Part shown: positions 1 through 10,664 of the stretch, piece after piece | Numbering within the stretch: the first letter of the stretch is position 1 | How the letters are laid out: every line of letters begins with the position of its first letter | NCBI GenBank assembly: GCA_022414725.1 | Contig: JAJSRW010001641.1 | Coordinates: 1-64,000 of the forward strand | DNA: 64,000 nucleotides | Source: Microglena sp. YARC | Lineage: Eukaryota; Chlorophyta; Chlorophyceae; Chlamydomonadales; Chlamydomonadaceae | Direction of reading: 5' to 3' | Notes under the pieces: model-generated | The model's database searches: none | Told to the model about the DNA's origin: nothing | What the model saw: only the letters and a program-made list of their open reading frames with translations | Program-made: the position numbers and the translations under genes

Positions 1-879
1 GTGAGTAGCCAACACTCACCGAGGCACTAATCGAATGTCTTCCCAAATGAAGTTTCGTCGATGACGATACAAAAGTCCTCCCTTCCTCTTTTAACCCGTT
101 CCCTTTGGCTTAATGAATGACGTGGTTTCTCCATATCACATGTTATTCAGGTCTCTGGAGAAGAAACTTTGCCTGTTTTTCTTTGTGAGCCAGCCTTTTT
201 GTACAATAACAAAGCGCGAATACCAATCTCTATTTGAGAGAATCTCTTCATCAAAATCGACAAGCTACCTGCTATACCTTAGAAAGCGTGCGTATTAGAT
301 CTATTCTTATGATATAGACGCCCTTTAAAGAACACTCTCATGCCACAATGTAATCATCCGATTTTGAAGAGTTTCACAATACTCGCGCGTTTGTTAAACC
401 CTTTTTCTTAGTCGGAGGGGGTTTCTGACGATCGCACTCGAGACCTCGTCAATCGTGGCTTAACCTTGCGCCACGTATAGCACTCCTCCCGCGCTCCTAA
501 AACTTTGCAGGTCAATGTTGTACTGAGTTACAACACAATTTCGACCGTCTGTCCCAACAGCTTCTGTAGGGACTTGAGCAACTTGCGACATTGATTCAAT
601 CATCACTTAATGACCGTCTGAAGTTGTAACACTATTTTGCTTTTCGACCCGAGTTGAATATTTGCTTATTGACCTTGGGCTCTTGCATATGTTGGCTATA
701 TTGACGCCGCCTGATATTTTGCTTATTGATTCCGGCTTCCTGAATATTTGCTTATATTGACCGTGCTCGATCTATTTCGCTTATTGAGACCGAACATCTT
801 GAGTGTAACATATTTCTCTCCTCTCTCTCTCTCCTCTAACGTCGACACCGCCCACTTCCAACATTCTCCGGATAAAATC
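1..879. other. Non-coding stretch with short degenerate repeats
   Basis: I see no supportable gene here. The only structure is a run of degenerate repeats at about 654-793, where a phrase close to ATTTGCTTATTGACC recurs four times with irregular spacing (27-60 bp). The short open frames on either strand have no recognisable motifs and no typical viral codon pattern. The composition resembles the rest of the left part and not the A+T-rich right part. Confidence 0.5.
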
Positions 880-1070
880 GGGCGTTCACTTGAGGCTGGC
901 ACGAGCGGATTTTTTACCACGGCCGGATTTCGTACAAGCAATGGTTCTGGAGAGCGGAATTGTTGATATCTCTGGGCTGATAAATCTCAGGCTAGCGGAG
1001 TCTTATCTGGAGGCTCTAATTCTTAGTAGACATTTCAAAAATCGCGGCGGGAAGACGCAGGAACGCCCAT
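880..1070. mobile_element. Degenerate MITE, copy A
   Basis: This is a worn copy of the short element that also occurs at 7315-7479, 9454-9615, 15453-15562 and 19781-19942. The right end keeps the inverted-repeat sequence GGAAGACGCAGGAACGCCCA in altered form, and the left end keeps a trace of GGGCGTTC. The interior shares GGAGCGGAATTG-like and GGCTAGCG-like blocks with the other copies, in the orientation of the copy at 19781. It is the most diverged of the five and codes for nothing visible, so it depended on a transposase encoded elsewhere. Confidence 0.75.
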
Positions 1071-1953
1071 ACATTACATCTCAAAAATTTAGTAGGGATC
1101 CTGTGAGAGACACGCTCTTCTAATTTGGTCCCTTTCATACATGTAGGCGCGGATTTCTTGTTCACACGTGCATGTTTCTCATTTTTCCAAGAGTCATTGA
1201 GCTGCACATCCTGACCAATTTGTGTCTCCTTATTCGATATGTTTGGTTCAGGGGGTGCGAGATGAGGTCTCAAAGATTTTCTTACGCTGTTCTGACTGTT
1301 TCTGAAATGCGCTTGCGCGATACTTGAACATCACATGAAGTGCTTTGCCGAATATGATGTATTACCCAGGCTGGTATGGCTTCTCAACTCCCTATTCATT
1401 TTCCGTCCCACATTAAAATATCGTGGCCATCTTCTGTAAGGTTGTATTGCGACGCCAAAAAACACCGAGCCTGCCGAGGGCATCCTCCGTAGCCGTAATT
1501 CAGAGAGAGGTGCGAATCAACTCGGGAGGGGGTGATCTTACACATCACTCTTTTGCTTGAATATTAAAAATTTGATGCTTGATACAAAATGTACTTACTG
1601 CTGACTTACTGGACGCGAATTATTTTTAGTGCAATCGTCCGCGAGTCAATGAAGCTCACTGAGCTGGCTGGCTGACAGCCTTGTCGGAAACACCACATTG
1701 CGGACAATCTTTATCTGCAGACAGGCTCTCTCGATTATTCCAAGTCTTCATCAGAACACACGATATGCAGCAGTTGATACAATGTAACAGTAGACGGGGC
1801 TAAGTTACAGAAACAAACAACTACTAAAGTGCTTACTCGCACACTTACGATAACACATATTTTGATGAAAAAGATGATACAATCGTGTCGAAAAATAAAA
1901 GGCATATTACATATTCACACTATAATCCACAGTGGAGCGCCAAGAGATCTACC
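1071..1953. other. Non-coding stretch upstream of the primase-helicase remnant
   Basis: No gene can be supported between the first MITE and the primase-helicase pseudogene. Open frames here are short and lack recognisable motifs. I see no tRNA, no inverted repeat with convincing arms and no obvious promoter. Confidence 0.45.
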
Positions 1954-4707
1954 ATGGGTAATCCTTCACAACAGCAACATGATGCAAGCGCGCCCATCTC
2001 TCCCGCAACTGGCTGAGCAGGCGCTTCACCGGTTTCTATCCAGCGCCGTGTACATAAAGGGGAACGAATTCACACACACCGGCATGGGGGGGACGCTCGT
2101 GCAGTGCAGGATCATACTACATATCCGCATCCGACCAGGAAGGATTTCCCCGTCTGTACCGTGAAGCAGTAAATGCAGGCGCAAATCGGATCTCTCGCTC
2201 ACAGAGAAGCACCGCCACATCGGACCGGTCGTCATTGACCTAACTGAGACTGATTCGGGATGTATTGGAGGCAGGCAGGGCTTCTCCTGACAAGTCCATA
2301 GTGGACATTCGCTCATTGGCACCTCAGATATGCAAAATATACCTTCAACGCATCCGAGAATTTGTCGACGCTCCGCGCATGCCGTTTCTTTGTCATGTCC
2401 CGATCCAAGGCTCCTATGCTCTTCAAGAGCGGCGTGCTAAAGGACGGACTGCCATCATCGTCCCGGACATCGTGACCCGCACCGAGGTGCATACCTCCTC
2501 AGCAGAAGGTCCTAGATGACCTATCGGCCCTGTTCTCCACACACAACACTCCCTGGCTTGTTATCGCGCATCTCGAGGATGTCGTGGACGAGGCAGTCAT
2601 CGAAAAGAACAACTGGATGATGTACGGAAGTTCGAAAACCTGGTGCCACGCCGTACACCGTGCACAGCGTGCTAGAGTGGGATCGTCTCCTCACTAGCGG
2701 AGGTCCCGATAGCGGAAGACGAACAACATCTCTCGACATACTCTCTATCCGGAACAGTACACCCGAGAGCGAGCTAAGAGAAGATAGTCTTGAGAGAGGT
2801 GACTGTATTCTCACGCACACGAGAAATCGCAACAGAATGCGAGAGACGATCCAGAATGTAGTCATGCAGGACGAGACGATTGTAGGAACAACCACGTCTC
2901 CACCGATGAGTTCCTTCGCATTTCCCAGCTTGTGATGATGCTTTCTCCAGCTCGCGCCGACTGCTACAACGAGTGGGTCCGCGTAGGTTGGTGTCTGCGC
3001 AATATAGATCATCGCCTACTAGACAAGTGGGAGGATTTCAGCCAACAGTCGCCAAAGTATGTGAACACCGAGTGCGCTCGTTTGTGGAACAAGATGCGCA
3101 CAGGCGGACTCGGGATAGGCACACTACATATGTGGGCGAAACACGACAACCCCGAGGCGTACCTGAACCTCATCCGCAATGATCTACACTAGCTCATCAT
3201 GCAGAGCTCAAACGGGACGCATTATGACGTCGCTCGCGTGGTGCACCACATGTATCGCTATGATTACGTGTGCGCTTCCATCAAGATGCGCATCTGGTAC
3301 GAGTTCAGGAACCATCGATGGCACGAGACCGATTCCGCATACACTCTACGCGGCAAGATCAGCACCGAAGTGGTCAGTGAATACACCCGCGCTACCATGA
3401 ACATTCAATCCATGTCCCTGACGGTTGATGAGTCTGAGCAGAAAAGGTTGATCGAGCTTGCTCACAAACTCACCGCCGTATCCCTGCAGTTGAAGAAGAC
3501 CGCTTTCAAGGACAACGTGATGCGCGAGTGCTGTGAGTTGTTCATGGTCGAGAAGTTCTGCGACCTCCTTGACAGCAACTGCTCTCTGGTGGGGTTCGAG
3601 AACGGAGTGTACGACTTAGAGCGTTTCGAGTTCCGTGACGGTCGTCCTGACGACTACATTTCCTTCTCGACGGGTTGTGTGTACACCCCATTCCATCGCG
3701 ACCACCCAGTGGTCGCCGAAATAAACAAGTTCTTCGCCCAGACGCACCCACGAGAGGACGTGCGCACGTACCTTCTAAGGACGCTCGCGGATTGTCTCTC
3801 AGGGCACATCCGGTACGAGCGCATGAACGTGTGGACAGGAAGCGGATCGAACGGCAAGTCCATCACGATCTCTCTCATGGAAAAGTCGCTTGGGGACTAT
3901 TGCTGCAAGTTCCCTGTCACTCTTCTTACGCGCCAGAGAGCGGCTAGCAACGCAGCCACTTCCGAAATCGCTAGGGCCAAAGGCAGGCGTTTCGGCGTGC
4001 TGCAGGAGCCATGCGAGAACGAGCACCTGAACATCGGACTAATGAAAGAGTTGTCGGGAGGAGATACCATTCAGTGCAGGGAGTTGTACAAGCCCCCCGT
4101 TGAGTGGAAGCCTCAATTCAAGTTGTTTCTACAGTGCAACCATTTACCTTCAGTTCCTTCGGACGACGGAGGCACGTGGCGACGCATACGCGTGATAGAG
4201 TTCAAGTCCAAGTTCGTGCCCAAGCCATCCCCGGACCACCCTAATGAGTTCCCCATGGACCTTGAACTATCGTCAAAGTTGGAGCATTGGAAGGAGCACT
4301 TCGTATCGATGCTGATACACACATACACGGCCACGTTCGGGCAGGCGCTCGAGGAGCCTGAGCCCGTCATGGCGTGTACTCACCAGTACCAGCGCGACAA
4401 CGATCACCTTGCCGATTTTCGTCGACAAGTGTGTAGAGAAGGTCGAAGAAGACACGGTATCGGCGGAAAACGCTTCACGCTCGACGCAGCATTCGACGAG
4501 TGGAAGATATGGAACAAGGCCGAGTCGGACGGTATCACGGGGGCAACCAAGATCCGGAGAGGCGCGATGAACAAGTACCTCGACCAGGCGCTGAGGACGA
4601 AAGGAATACGTGTCAAGGGGGTAGGAATTGTTTACGAGGGGTTCCGGTTGATCGAAACCAGAGTTACGTTGATATTTGCCATCTTGAGGAGGCATAATAG
4701 ACATTGA
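1954..4707 (+). pseudogene. D5-type DNA primase-helicase, broken by frameshifts and a stop
   Basis: This is a remnant of the NCLDV D5-like primase-helicase, a replication protein with an archaeo-eukaryotic primase half, a PriCT-2-type linker and an SF3 AAA+ helicase. The primase half (about 1954-2930) is readable only by switching among the three forward frames. A THTG-type motif lies near 2070, an LTEKHRHIGPVVIDL-like segment near 2200-2240, and an NNWMMYGS motif near 2610. The linker (2932-3189) has the VGWCLRNID and GTLHMWAKHDNP motifs, then an in-frame TAG at 3190-3192. The helicase half (3199-4707) has a Walker A GSGSNGKS near 3840 and a sensor segment FLQCNHLP near 4130. Near the 3' end, a one-base gain at the T run 4416-4419 and a one-base loss at the A run 4467-4470 cancel out. 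The helicase half could still be an open frame of about 500 residues, but the whole is not an intact gene. Confidence 0.9.
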
Positions 4708-4793
4708 AGGTGGCATTCCGAACGGGTATCGAGGAAGCGCATCATACAAAGAGGGGCCGTTATTATTACCACCACGGGCGCTAGATCTCGGGC

Positions 4794-5450
4794 CTACGTT
4801 TTTAGAATGGATTGTTGTGTTGTAATCACCATTGTCCCCACCATTAATGTGAAGTCGTTCATTGTCGCGCCCGCGCGCCCGCAGTCCACGGCCCGCAGCC
4901 CGCGCCTATTCTCATTCTCATTCTCATTCGCACTATCACTGTCACTATCATTGTTGCGGGTGCGGGCACTTTTTTTGCGGTCATTGATGTCGCTTTCACT
5001 ATCGTTGTTGTTGTCACGGTTATTCTTGCTTTTTAGGGTTAGGGAATCCGGATCAAATATAGCTCGGCGTTTCATATTGTAGACCGCTGATGGTATGAAC
5101 GGTTTGCGTGACACAGATTCTTCTTCATTTAGCTTGATCGATGCGTCATCTATATTGTTGTCTACTTCACGACGTTTAAGGTCTTCGCGTTTCTGAGGAC
5201 TCCTCACTCCCTGTTCTTTCGCGTTCGCGCTTGTTTTCGCGTTCGCGTTTGTTTTCGCGTTCGCGTTTGTTTTCGCGTTCGCGTTTGTTTTCGCGTTCGC
5301 GTTCGCGTTTGTTTTCGCGTTAGCGTTCGCGTTCGCGTTCGCGTTCGCGTTCGAGGGGGAGTTCGCACTCGGAGAACGCTTCACAAAAATAGATCGTAAA
5401 CCGAATAAACCTGATACCACGATTATCAACACAGGAATTGAACTCGCCAT
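4794..5450 (-). CDS. Membrane-anchored low-complexity protein with Ala-Asn-Ala-Lys repeats
   Basis: I do not recognise the family. The start chosen gives MASSIPVLIIVVSGLFGL, a hydrophobic N-terminal anchor, and drops seven residues of a longer frame. The anchor is followed by some 50 residues of ANAKTN-type repeats (18-bp DNA units at about 5220-5350), then a charged linker and an Asn/Asp/Ser-rich segment with a second repeat (SDSDSANENENENRR). The layout suggests an N-terminal membrane anchor with a disordered tail, as in many virion membrane proteins, but that role is inference. The repeat DNA is high in G+C compared with its surroundings. Confidence 0.6.
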   Translation of the reverse strand: MASSIPVLIIVVSGLFGLRSIFVKRSPSANSPSNANANANANANAKTNANANAKTNANAKTNANAKTNANAKTSANAKEQGVRSPQKREDLKRREVDNNIDDASIKLNEEESVSRKPFIPSAVYNMKRRAIFDPDSLTLKSKNNRDNNNDSESDINDRKKSARTRNNDSDSDSANENENENRRGLRAVDCGRAGATMNDFTLMVGTMVITTQQSILKT

Positions 5451-5503
5451 TTTGTATTTAAAACGGATCACTAAAAAATATTCGTGTAAACTCCGGCACC
5501 CGG

Positions 5504-6202
5504 TTACAACGCGGTGCTTATAATAAGAGATATGATGGCATCTTTCTTCATGGAGGCAATAGCAGTTGCTGTCACACCAGGGGTGTTTGTACTAGAAAGA
5601 AGTCTCCTAAGCTCGTCGACGCGCATAGACTTGAGTTTACCCTCGTTCAAATTATTGGGTCGAAGAGATTCACCCTCAATAGGTACTATTTCAGTCTGTT
5701 GTGGCAAGGTAGTAGCGGAACCAGTATCGCTACTATTAGTACCATCAGCATCAACATCACCAACATCAGTATCCGTGATGACACAAGAAGTTTGTGGGGT
5801 ATAATTTACAGAATGGTCCTCGATGCATGGTGATAAATTGGAGGTAATGATCGTCCCGACAATGTCGATCATATTGTCTACCTCGTCATCTTCATTGTCC
5901 TCATGGTCATCTGTATATTCTTCCCCGGAGTCGGAATCGTCTTCCACATTTGCGGACTTACCGTCACCCTTCTTCAAGACAATAACGTGATTAGTATTGT
6001 TACAAGTCTCATTACCATCGGGCGCATTCTGGCGCAACTTAGAACTCACCAAGGACAGACACTCCAATCGAACCATCTCGATACGCTTTTGCATCTTTGT
6101 GTGGATGTCCGATATAGACATGAACACATACAACGCCGTGCACACGGCCAGGCAAGCTGTGAGAACGCTCCAAGGGATACGTGTTACAATTTTCAGTGCC
6201 AT
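5504..6202 (-). CDS. Single-pass membrane protein with a C-terminal SAP-like motif
   Basis: About 232 residues from the preferred start MALKIVTRIPWSV, where the frame continues upstream into less convincing sequence. Residues about 8-28 (SVLTACLAVCTALYVFMS) form one membrane segment. A charged region and an acidic run (EEYTDDHEDNEDDE) follow. The last 45 residues read LKSMRVDELRRLLSS and then SMKKDAIISLI, which fits the helix-turn-helix layout of SAP domains, known for DNA binding. A membrane anchor joined to a possible DNA-binding tail could tether genome to membrane, but that is inference. It lies on the same strand as the neighbouring anchored low-complexity proteins. Confidence 0.6.
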   Translation of the reverse strand: MALKIVTRIPWSVLTACLAVCTALYVFMSISDIHTKMQKRIEMVRLECLSLVSSKLRQNAPDGNETCNNTNHVIVLKKGDGKSANVEDDSDSGEEYTDDHEDNEDDEVDNMIDIVGTIITSNLSPCIEDHSVNYTPQTSCVITDTDVGDVDADGTNSSDTGSATTLPQQTEIVPIEGESLRPNNLNEGKLKSMRVDELRRLLSSTNTPGVTATAIASMKKDAIISLIISTAL

Positions 6203-6419
6203 TGAAAAGACTTTACATGTCCTTACAAATACAAAATCAACGAACGATTGACCGCGCAACCCGTTTTTCCTATAAATAAAAAAAGGTTGCAACAGGTGAC
6301 CGTAAACGATAATGAGACGTTTCATTTATTGATTTGCGTTCGCGACATGTATCACGTCGTCACTACTACACTCGGTGGAACAGTAAAATGAAAAAGACTC
6401 AATTACGTTCCGCATTGTT

Positions 6420-6800
6420 TCAATTATTGCTCTTGGGTCTTGAAGATTTGGGTCCTGACGAAGCTTTGAGTCCTGACGAAGCTTTGGGTCCTGACGAAGC
6501 TTTGGGTCCTAACGAAGTCTTGGGTCCTGACGAAGCCTTGGTTCCTGACGAAGCCTTGGTTCCTGACAAAGCCTTGTTCGCGGATTTTTCGGTTGATTTA
6601 TAATTCTTTTCGGACTTTGTAGACGACTTTGTTGGCGTCGTCTTGGAGATACTTTTGGTGGAACGAGTAACAACAGCCTTTTTTTCGGGCTTTTTGGTGA
6701 AAATATCGTTTACAATGTTAACTCCTTCTCTAGCACCTAGCATTAAAAAAGGGACTATGAATTTTTGAAATTCAGTTGCAATTATTCCTGCTTCCAACAT
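6420..6800 (-). CDS. Basic low-complexity protein with KASSGP repeats
   Basis: A 126-residue frame with a hydrophobic N-terminal third (IVPFLMLGAREGVNIV) and a Lys/Ser/Thr-rich C-terminal half. The C-terminal half contains eight or so copies of a K(A/T)SSG(P/T) pentad or hexad (18-bp DNA repeats at about 6435-6570). The family is not recognised. Its basic, repetitive tail resembles DNA-binding or disordered virion proteins. The opposite strand is also open across the repeats, but I take that as an effect of the repeat. Confidence 0.5.
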   Translation of the reverse strand: MLEAGIIATEFQKFIVPFLMLGAREGVNIVNDIFTKKPEKKAVVTRSTKSISKTTPTKSSTKSEKNYKSTEKSANKALSGTKASSGTKASSGPKTSLGPKASSGPKASSGLKASSGPKSSRPKSNN

Positions 6801-6850
6801 AGGAAGGTTACGTTAATAAACTTAACGGAACATAAAAAATCATACAGCTA

Positions 6851-7278
6851 CACTTGACGGAATACTAAAATGAAACATCCCAAAAAACGGTACAATGCGT
6901 CGACAGACGTTATAGTGTACGAGTGGATGGTCCTACAAAATGGCCCGTCCAGCAAAGCAACCTCCTTTCATGACGCATTGCACATCAACAAAGCCCCCGT
7001 GTTCTTTTGGGCCACGGTACCGGGGAAGAGGCGATCGCTTAAGTGCGGCTGGTCCTTCAATGGACACTCTCGAAAGTACCGACAAAAGAACGATACGGAG
7101 TCTGAAGGATGGAGAGCCGTGATCTAAAAAAGAACCACGATATTCTCGTTAACATCTTGCAATTTGTTGATTCAAAATCGTATTGGTGTTCCACTGCCCC
7201 GTGGATTTCTACACCATTAGGTTACACCGTAAGGTGTGCCGTACACGAAGCGTTTTCATTTTAGTATTCCGTTGACTG
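6851..7278. mobile_element. Short mariner-like element with terminal inverted repeats and TA flanks
   Basis: The ends are inverted repeats: the left end is CACTTGACGGAATACTAAAATGAAA and the right end carries its near-exact complement, finishing GTATTCCGTTGACTG. Each end is flanked by TA (6849-6850 and 7279-7280), the target duplication typical of Tc1/mariner/IS630-type elements. The 428-bp interior is too short for a transposase. Solo or fragmentary ends of the same kind occur near 6364-6390 and 15249-15277. The right TA is directly followed by another inverted-repeat-like end at 7281. Confidence 0.6.
6870..7127 (+). CDS. Small unknown protein inside the mariner-like element
   Basis: An 85-residue frame whose ATG lies in the left inverted repeat of the element. 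It begins MKHPKKRYNASTDVIVYEW and has a basic C-terminal half with Trp, His and Arg. I see no DDE/D transposase triad, and the length is far below the 300+ residues of mariner transposases. It may be a chance frame, or the decayed N-terminal part of an element protein. Confidence 0.25.
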   Translation: MKHPKKRYNASTDVIVYEWMVLQNGPSSKATSFHDALHINKAPVFFWATVPGKRRSLKCGWSFNGHSRKYRQKNDTESEGWRAVI

Positions 7279-7314
7279 TACAGTCGGAGACACAAATTGT
7301 GGGACACCTTAAAA

Positions 7315-7479
7315 TGGGCGTTCCTTCCTCCCGGCGGATTTTTAAAATTTCTACTCAGATTTTAGAGCCTCCGGAACGACTCGCTTGCCTGAGATATCAG
7401 CACGGAGGATCACAATTCCGCTCAAGACCATGTTTCGCAACCAGTAAAAATCGGCCGGGAGGCTGGAACACATCACCCA
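7315..7479. mobile_element. MITE, copy B
   Basis: A 165-bp non-coding element with inverted ends TGGGCGTTCCTTCCTCCCGG on the left and CCGGGAGGCTGGAACACATC on the right. Its interior nearly matches copy C at 9454 in the same orientation. It lies just downstream of the 3' end of the large unknown gene that ends at 7497. The upstream flank 7281-7314 (CAGTCGGAGACAC, GTGGGACACCTTAAAA) resembles the 34-bp direct repeats near 12463. Confidence 0.85.
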
Positions 7480-7496
7480 TCAGGATGGGATGGGGC

Positions 7497-9453
7497 TCAC
7501 ATATCCCCATCCTCGATGGCGAAGTCACCCTTGATAGCATTGATAGCCTTATTCTTCAACTGAGCTACCTGCTCAGCATCCAACCGAAACCTCTTCTGCT
7601 TGAGCTCTCCATCATCTAACAAGAGAACCATCAAAAAGTCCTCGCGACGATATGTAACACGCTGTGAACGCGGCTTCGTCGGGAACTCAAAACATGCCAT
7701 CGACACACGCAGAATCGGATTTGATGTACACGCCCTGGACGTAGAACAATCCATTACTCTCTCTGATGGAGTTCACCTTGAACGCGTACACACGATGCGG
7801 AACATCTCCGTCGGGAGAATCACTCAAACGCACAGCGTATGGGTCAGACGGTTTGCTGCAAACTGCAAACCCGACTTGTCCAGGCTTGGGAATCTCGTCA
7901 TCATCATCATCATCACAGGTGGGTTTCGGCTCGGTGTATGAGATAGTCATCCGCTTGGATGCGTGTATGGGATCAGGAAGGTCACACGCTGTCTCTTCAC
8001 AAGGATTGGCATTGAAGTTCCCTAGTCGTTCCCGAGATGGGCCGGCGTCCCCGAGGGCCCGCACAGGTACCGTGTTGCATTCCAGTGCACCGTACTTTTT
8101 CATCGCGGATGGGTGGACGTAAAACATGAGCCGCAGCATGTGGCTCAGATCTAGGTCAGCCATTTGTGGAGTGTCCGCTGCCTCATTCAGCTGTTTCCAC
8201 TTGGTTCCTCGAATATGTCCAGAATTAGCCAACCAGCCGACATCGTAGACCTTGTACACAGCATTCTTGAATCCAAGCTTCCAGTTGGAGGGAAGCATGC
8301 TCGTATCGATGAAGACGCGTCTGAGGTCCAGCATCGGAGCAAGAACGGACATGCTCTCGGCAACAGTTTGCTTCCACAGTCCTCCGTCGTAGGCAATGCA
8401 GTCCTTCGGTTTGATCAAGTCATGCAGGAACTTCAAACTAGTCTCAACGGAGAGATTTCCACCAGAGATGGTGGTGTCCAGAATAACATCAAGGTGTGCA
8501 ATTACGGCGGTGACCTTGTCGGCAACTTCCTCTGGCAGCTCACCAGTCGCCAGCTCATGTGTATTCACCAGGTCCACGTAGTTCCTAGGAAAGTGGTGGT
8601 GCCACCTCCTTACATTCGCAAGCAGGGCCTTCACGACATCCCGCTTCTCATCCTCCAAATGGGAAACATCCATGGGGATAGGCACGATATTCTCAACACC
8701 GGTGCCGGTATGGTACATCAGTGTGTGTGGATTGCTCGAGTACACTCGCTCGATCGTCTGTGTGTCACCATGACCAAACTGGTGGAAACGCAAGAAATCA
8801 AGACATCGCGTTGTGTCCAACGGATTCGCCAAGTTCTCCAGCGTCAAATTCTCCGTGACGTCCATGAAACCCCTCTTGTTTTGCTTCCTCACGTGCAGGA
8901 TGCGAAGCATGGCAAGGGATGATGCTGCTAGGTACCTTGAGGCGTATGGAGAAAAGTCATTGACAGGGCTGTTATCCTTGCCACACAGATCGGGGTCCAC
9001 TCCTTTGGCATTCGAGTCGGATGAAACCCAGTAGCTGAACTTCCCATTCGCCCCCCTCTTCGCAAAAACGCGCTGCTCAATGTTCTCGGTTGGGTCCAAG
9101 AATCCGATGTCGTAGAGAAACATGAACCGAACTGCAAAGCAGAAGGCGTGCAGAAATGACAACATCGATGCAGAGCCGGGAAGTGTGCTGTGGATGTGTG
9201 TCACGTTCTTCATCTGACGCTTACCCTTCCATGTAAGCTCCAGATACTCTTTCACATAGCTGAGGACTTCGGGCACGAACGCCCCGACTATGGCTGGAAC
9301 TCTCGAAGTGACACTGACACCGTCCTTGCTCTTCATCGAGATGAAAAACGTGATGTCACTGAAAGACAACCTGGTTGCCTCCATTGTCCGGCTCACACGC
9401 GTCATTATCATCACCTGCAAAGCAAACAAGTCAGGTATTAGATCCCGATATAA
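7497..9453 (-). pseudogene. C-terminal part of a large unknown gene, split by a MITE and frameshifted
   Basis: An open frame of over 580 residues running leftward from the edge of MITE C. I do not recognise its family. It contains a hydrophobic stretch (MLSFLHAFCFAVRFMFLYDIGF), several Trp/His-rich segments and an acidic run (CDDDDDDEIPKPG). Near its end the frame is interrupted at a four-base homopolymer (7689-7692). The other frame continues with good codon use to a stop at 7497 (VTYRREDFLMVLLLDDGEL). Upstream there is no ordinary ATG close to the MITE and the frame stays open to the element edge, so this is better read as the continuation of the gene at 9616-10522 than as a gene of its own. 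Confidence 0.6.
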
Positions 9454-9615
9454 TGGGCGTTCCAGCCTCCCGGCGGATTTTTTGAAATGTCTACTCAGAA
9501 TTTAGAGCCTCCAGAACGACTCGCTAGCCTGAGATATCAGCACAGAGGAATCACAATTCCGATCCAGACCATGTTTCGCAACCAGTAAAAATCATCCGGG
9601 AGGCTGGAACACCCA
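9454..9615. mobile_element. MITE, copy C, inserted in a gene
   Basis: A 162-bp element with left end TGGGCGTTCCAGCCTCCCGG and right end CCGGGAGGCTGGAACACCCA, nearly identical inside to copy B. It sits between two long leftward open frames (ending near 9616 and beginning near 9453) that look like halves of one gene. The flanks do not show a clean TTAA duplication, unlike copy E. Confidence 0.85.
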
Positions 9616-10522
9616 TTGTATGTGATACTACGGTTGCAAGTCGATCGTTGTTTATAACCTGCTCAAGGTACCAAAGCATAGCGTTTTTGGCGCTCTGGAA
9701 CTTTCTCACGCTTCTTGAAGGGAGACTGGGTCCTCTGCTGGGTTCTTTGTTATCTGGGAGGTCACTTGGCGGAGGGTTATCTTTTGTAAACGCATGGACG
9801 GTCCCCAATAGCAAGGCTGCCTTGTAAACGATTGCCGCGAACGGAGGCACCACAGAGTTCCTTGTATTCGTTGACTTGTCCTCCATTAGAGCCTTGTACG
9901 CACTCTGCGTTGTCGGGTCATCGATTTCGTACAACGTGCTCACATTGTGACTGCAAGGGCCTTCGACGCTCTTTTTTGCTGACCGCATAGACACTGTCTC
10001 TTGCACATTCCTCCCGATCAGTTTCATCACTCGTTTTATGTGCGTGTTTAGAATCTCGTACGACAGCATCTCCTTCCTGAACTGCAGCAAATCCATAACA
10101 TAGGACGTTGGGTACGTCACTAGAGTCGTGACAGATGTGACAAAGTTGAAGTTGGTTCTACCCGCAACCCTATCATCATCAATAAAGTTGTTCCACATAA
10201 GCTTGACGACTTGGACAAAAGATTTAATGACCTTCGCAACCAGCAATTCCTCCACGATGCGCTCCCACTTCACCAACTGCATACGATTGCTAGTCACGAT
10301 GTTCCTCACATGGGACTCTTTCGGAGGGGATGACTGGCGAATGATGACGCTCAACAGCCAATGGAAAAAACCAATGCGCAAGTTCCTGTCGTCCACGACA
10401 CTGGTTAGTTCGTTGTCCCCGGTTGGCTTATTGCGATAGACGATTGTCCTATTGACACGACGGGATGATAGAGACCCATCGTATCCCCAACCAGTTGTGC
10501 AGGTATCTGTGTTTGTTAACAT
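9616..10522 (-). pseudogene. N-terminal part of the large unknown gene split by MITE C
   Basis: About 302 residues from MLTNTDTCTTGWGYDGSLSS up to the MITE edge. The frame runs on about 20 codons into the MITE before a stop at 9551. The start is an ATG at 10522 with an A+T-rich leader (GTTGTAAATAAATGAC region). The sequence is rich in Val, Arg and Ser, with no motif I recognise. The frame at the MITE edge can be continued on the other side of the element without a stop, so the undisturbed gene would have encoded a protein of roughly 950-1000 residues. Function unknown. Confidence 0.55.
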
Positions 10523-10586
10523 GATTGATTGTTGTAAATAAATGACTAGGTATCGTGAATTTATAGAGGACGATCTGTGCTCATCA

Positions 10587-10664
10587 TGCGGTTTCCGTCT
10601 ACTGCATGTGGTTTCCGTCTACTGCATGCGGTTTCCGTCTACTGCAAGCGGTTTCCGTCTACTT
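10587..10664. repeat. 20-bp tandem repeat, four copies
   Basis: The unit GCGGTTTCCGTCTACTGCAT is repeated four times head to tail with one to three changes per copy, the last copy being partial. It forms the very 3' end of the XRN-like gene, so the last residues of that protein are repeat-encoded. There are no spacers, so it is not CRISPR-like. Confidence 0.85.

Noticed and set aside
8164..8922. Rightward frame of 252 residues opposite the large unknown gene
   Set aside because: The leftward frame is much longer and the rightward one has no recognisable motif.
9420..9453. 3' splice site (pyrimidine-rich stretch ending in CAG) that could make MITE C part of an intron
   Set aside because: The frame is already open through the site and no matching 5' splice site with a branch point is evident; insertion in an exon is simpler.
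10587..10664. Possible CRISPR-like array
   Set aside because: The units are head-to-tail with no spacers and form the 3' end of a gene; it is a simple tandem repeat.
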